Below, one piece after another: positions 5,652-6,217 of a stretch of DNA of 6,217 nucleotides. The notes beneath the pieces were generated by a model, which saw only the letters and a program-made list of their open reading frames with translations, did no database searches and was not told where the DNA came from. This DNA is from Candidatus Pacebacteria bacterium UBA6188 (GTDB taxonomy: Bacteria; Patescibacteriota; Microgenomatia; UBA1400; PJMF01). The stretch spans positions 1 to 6,217 of the forward strand of contig DITI01000061.1 in the NCBI GenBank assembly GCA_002422765.1. Direction: 5' to 3'. The first letter of the stretch is position 1; the number at the start of each line of letters is the position of its first letter. A program made the position numbers and the translations under genes.

Positions 5652-5918
5652 ATGGCAAAAAAAAGAACTAAAAAAGATCGTTTGCGTAGTGATTCTCGTC
5701 GTCACAGAACGACAGCGGAGGTTTTACCTGAGAAAAACGCCTCTCCCAAGCTAGAAAGCAAGAAAGTAGCTGAGGTAGAGCTAGAAAAAAAGAGCAGCTA
5801 TTTGCGAGATATTTTTTCTTACGATCCTCAATTGATTGTTAAAGATTTAAAGAAAACTTTCTTGGTTTTTATTTTTATTTTACTGGTTTTGTTAACTGTA
5901 GCTCTATTATATACTTGA
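5652..5918 (+). CDS. Small tail-anchored basic protein of unknown function
   Basis: 88 aa. The first 19 residues are strongly basic (MAKKRTKKDRLRSDSRRHR). A charged Lys/Glu-rich middle (27-48) and a short amphipathic part (YLRDIFSYDPQLIVKDLKKT) follow. The C-terminal membrane segment at 70-87 leaves only one or two residues outside. It is therefore predicted to be a tail-anchored protein with its soluble part in the cytoplasm. I chose ATG 5652 because it sits one base after the rseP stop (TAATATG); an upstream in-frame ATG at 5613 would add 13 residues inside rseP and is less likely. Similar small anchored proteins are common in CPR genomes without known function. Binding of nucleic acid or ribosomes through the basic end is possible but untested. 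Its place directly behind rseP makes a link to the protease worth considering. Confidence 0.8.
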   Translation: MAKKRTKKDRLRSDSRRHRTTAEVLPEKNASPKLESKKVAEVELEKKSSYLRDIFSYDPQLIVKDLKKTFLVFIFILLVLLTVALLYT

Positions 5919-5925
5919 AGTTTAA

Positions 5926-6217
5926 ATGCAATTGAAGAAAGGATTTATGCCTAAGAAGAATTTAATTATCGTTTTGATTTTATATGTGCTTAGTTCCGGA
6001 TTGTCTTTTTTGGCTTTTTCTTCTTTTTCTAAAAGCTCAGTGGCTACTGGAGACAACAAGCAAGTGCTTGATCCAGATCAAACTTTGCTCAGCAGTCTTT
6101 TAAACATTGATCCCAACGAACCAAGAGACCAAGCTTGTCCTTTAAATGGTGCCTATTACACCAAAACGGAAAAAGATGCTTGGGATGCTCGTCGACCACT
6201 TTATGTCATGATTGAGA
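5926..6217 (+). CDS. DUF3048 (YerB-like) protein, N-terminal part, cut by the window end
   Basis: 97 codons are visible and the frame is open at the edge. A basic N-terminus (LKKGFMPKKN) is followed by a membrane segment or signal peptide (about 12-33) and a Ser-rich linker. A region beginning CPLNGAYYTKTEKDAW (71-86) and RRPLYVMIE (89-97) matches the start of the DUF3048 domain, in which a Tyr-Thr-Lys segment and RRP(L)xVMIEN are conserved. The family is extracytoplasmic; B. subtilis YerB is a lipoprotein of unclear role, so no activity is assigned. C71 is too far from the membrane segment to be a lipobox Cys. Two in-frame starts exist: ATG 5926, 7 bases after the previous stop, and ATG 5947, with AAAGGA only 3 bases before it. 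I keep the first with low certainty about which is used. Confidence 0.88.
   Translation, partial: MQLKKGFMPKKNLIIVLILYVLSSGLSFLAFSSFSKSSVATGDNKQVLDPDQTLLSSLLNIDPNEPRDQACPLNGAYYTKTEKDAWDARRPLYVMIE

Noticed and set aside
5685..5702. RSDSRR shared by the 88-aa protein (residues 12-17) and ribosome recycling factor (131-136)
   Set aside because: The Ser and Arg codons differ and the flanks are unrelated. In RRF it belongs to a family-conserved helix, so this is most likely chance.
1..6217. CRISPR array, insertion sequence or long repeats
   Set aside because: No regularly spaced repeats, transposase motifs or inverted-repeat ends were seen by eye on either strand.

Overview
The window is AT-rich, densely packed bacterial DNA. 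TGA ends several ORFs and TGG is the only Trp codon used, so the code is standard. That argues against the TGA-recoded lineages (Absconditabacteria, Gracilibacteria, Mycoplasma). Tightly packed genes, many short single-pass membrane proteins of unknown function, mostly absent Shine-Dalgarno sequences and the protein types present (CAP domain, TasA/camelysin-like, DUF3048, minimal RseP) all recall Patescibacteria (CPR), most probably the Microgenomates side. This placement is inference from gene style, not from a marker phylogeny.

Layout: a tRNA-Glu(CTC) gene lies at the left edge on the minus strand, with a near-consensus extended -10 promoter. From about 163 onward everything is on the plus strand: (1) an exported beta-rich protein; (2) a C-terminally anchored TasA-like protein overlapping it by ATGA; (3) a CAP/SCP-domain membrane protein; (4) an 85-aa three-helix membrane protein, again ATGA-coupled; (5) a secreted helical 279-aa protein; (6) a 120-aa single-pass protein; (7) frr, ribosome recycling factor; (8) rseP, site-2 intramembrane metalloprotease; (9) an 88-aa tail-anchored basic protein; (10) the start of a DUF3048 (YerB-like) protein cut by the window end. 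No gap exceeds about 90 bases and no terminator hairpin was seen, so the plus-strand genes may form one or a few operons.

The translation factor frr is the only cytoplasmic protein; all the others are predicted to be exported or in the membrane, so this is mostly a cell-envelope cluster. The most notable signals are: the first two genes look like two halves of one surface protein (signal peptide on one, membrane anchor on the other), one base away from fusion; an AATAA box recurs 8-12 bases before the starts of the four genes that follow a gap of 18 bases or more, while the two ATGA-coupled genes carry purine-rich SD-like sequences instead; and one A-rich stretch encodes the basic anchors of two membrane proteins in two frames. 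I see no CRISPR array, mobile element or clear defence system.
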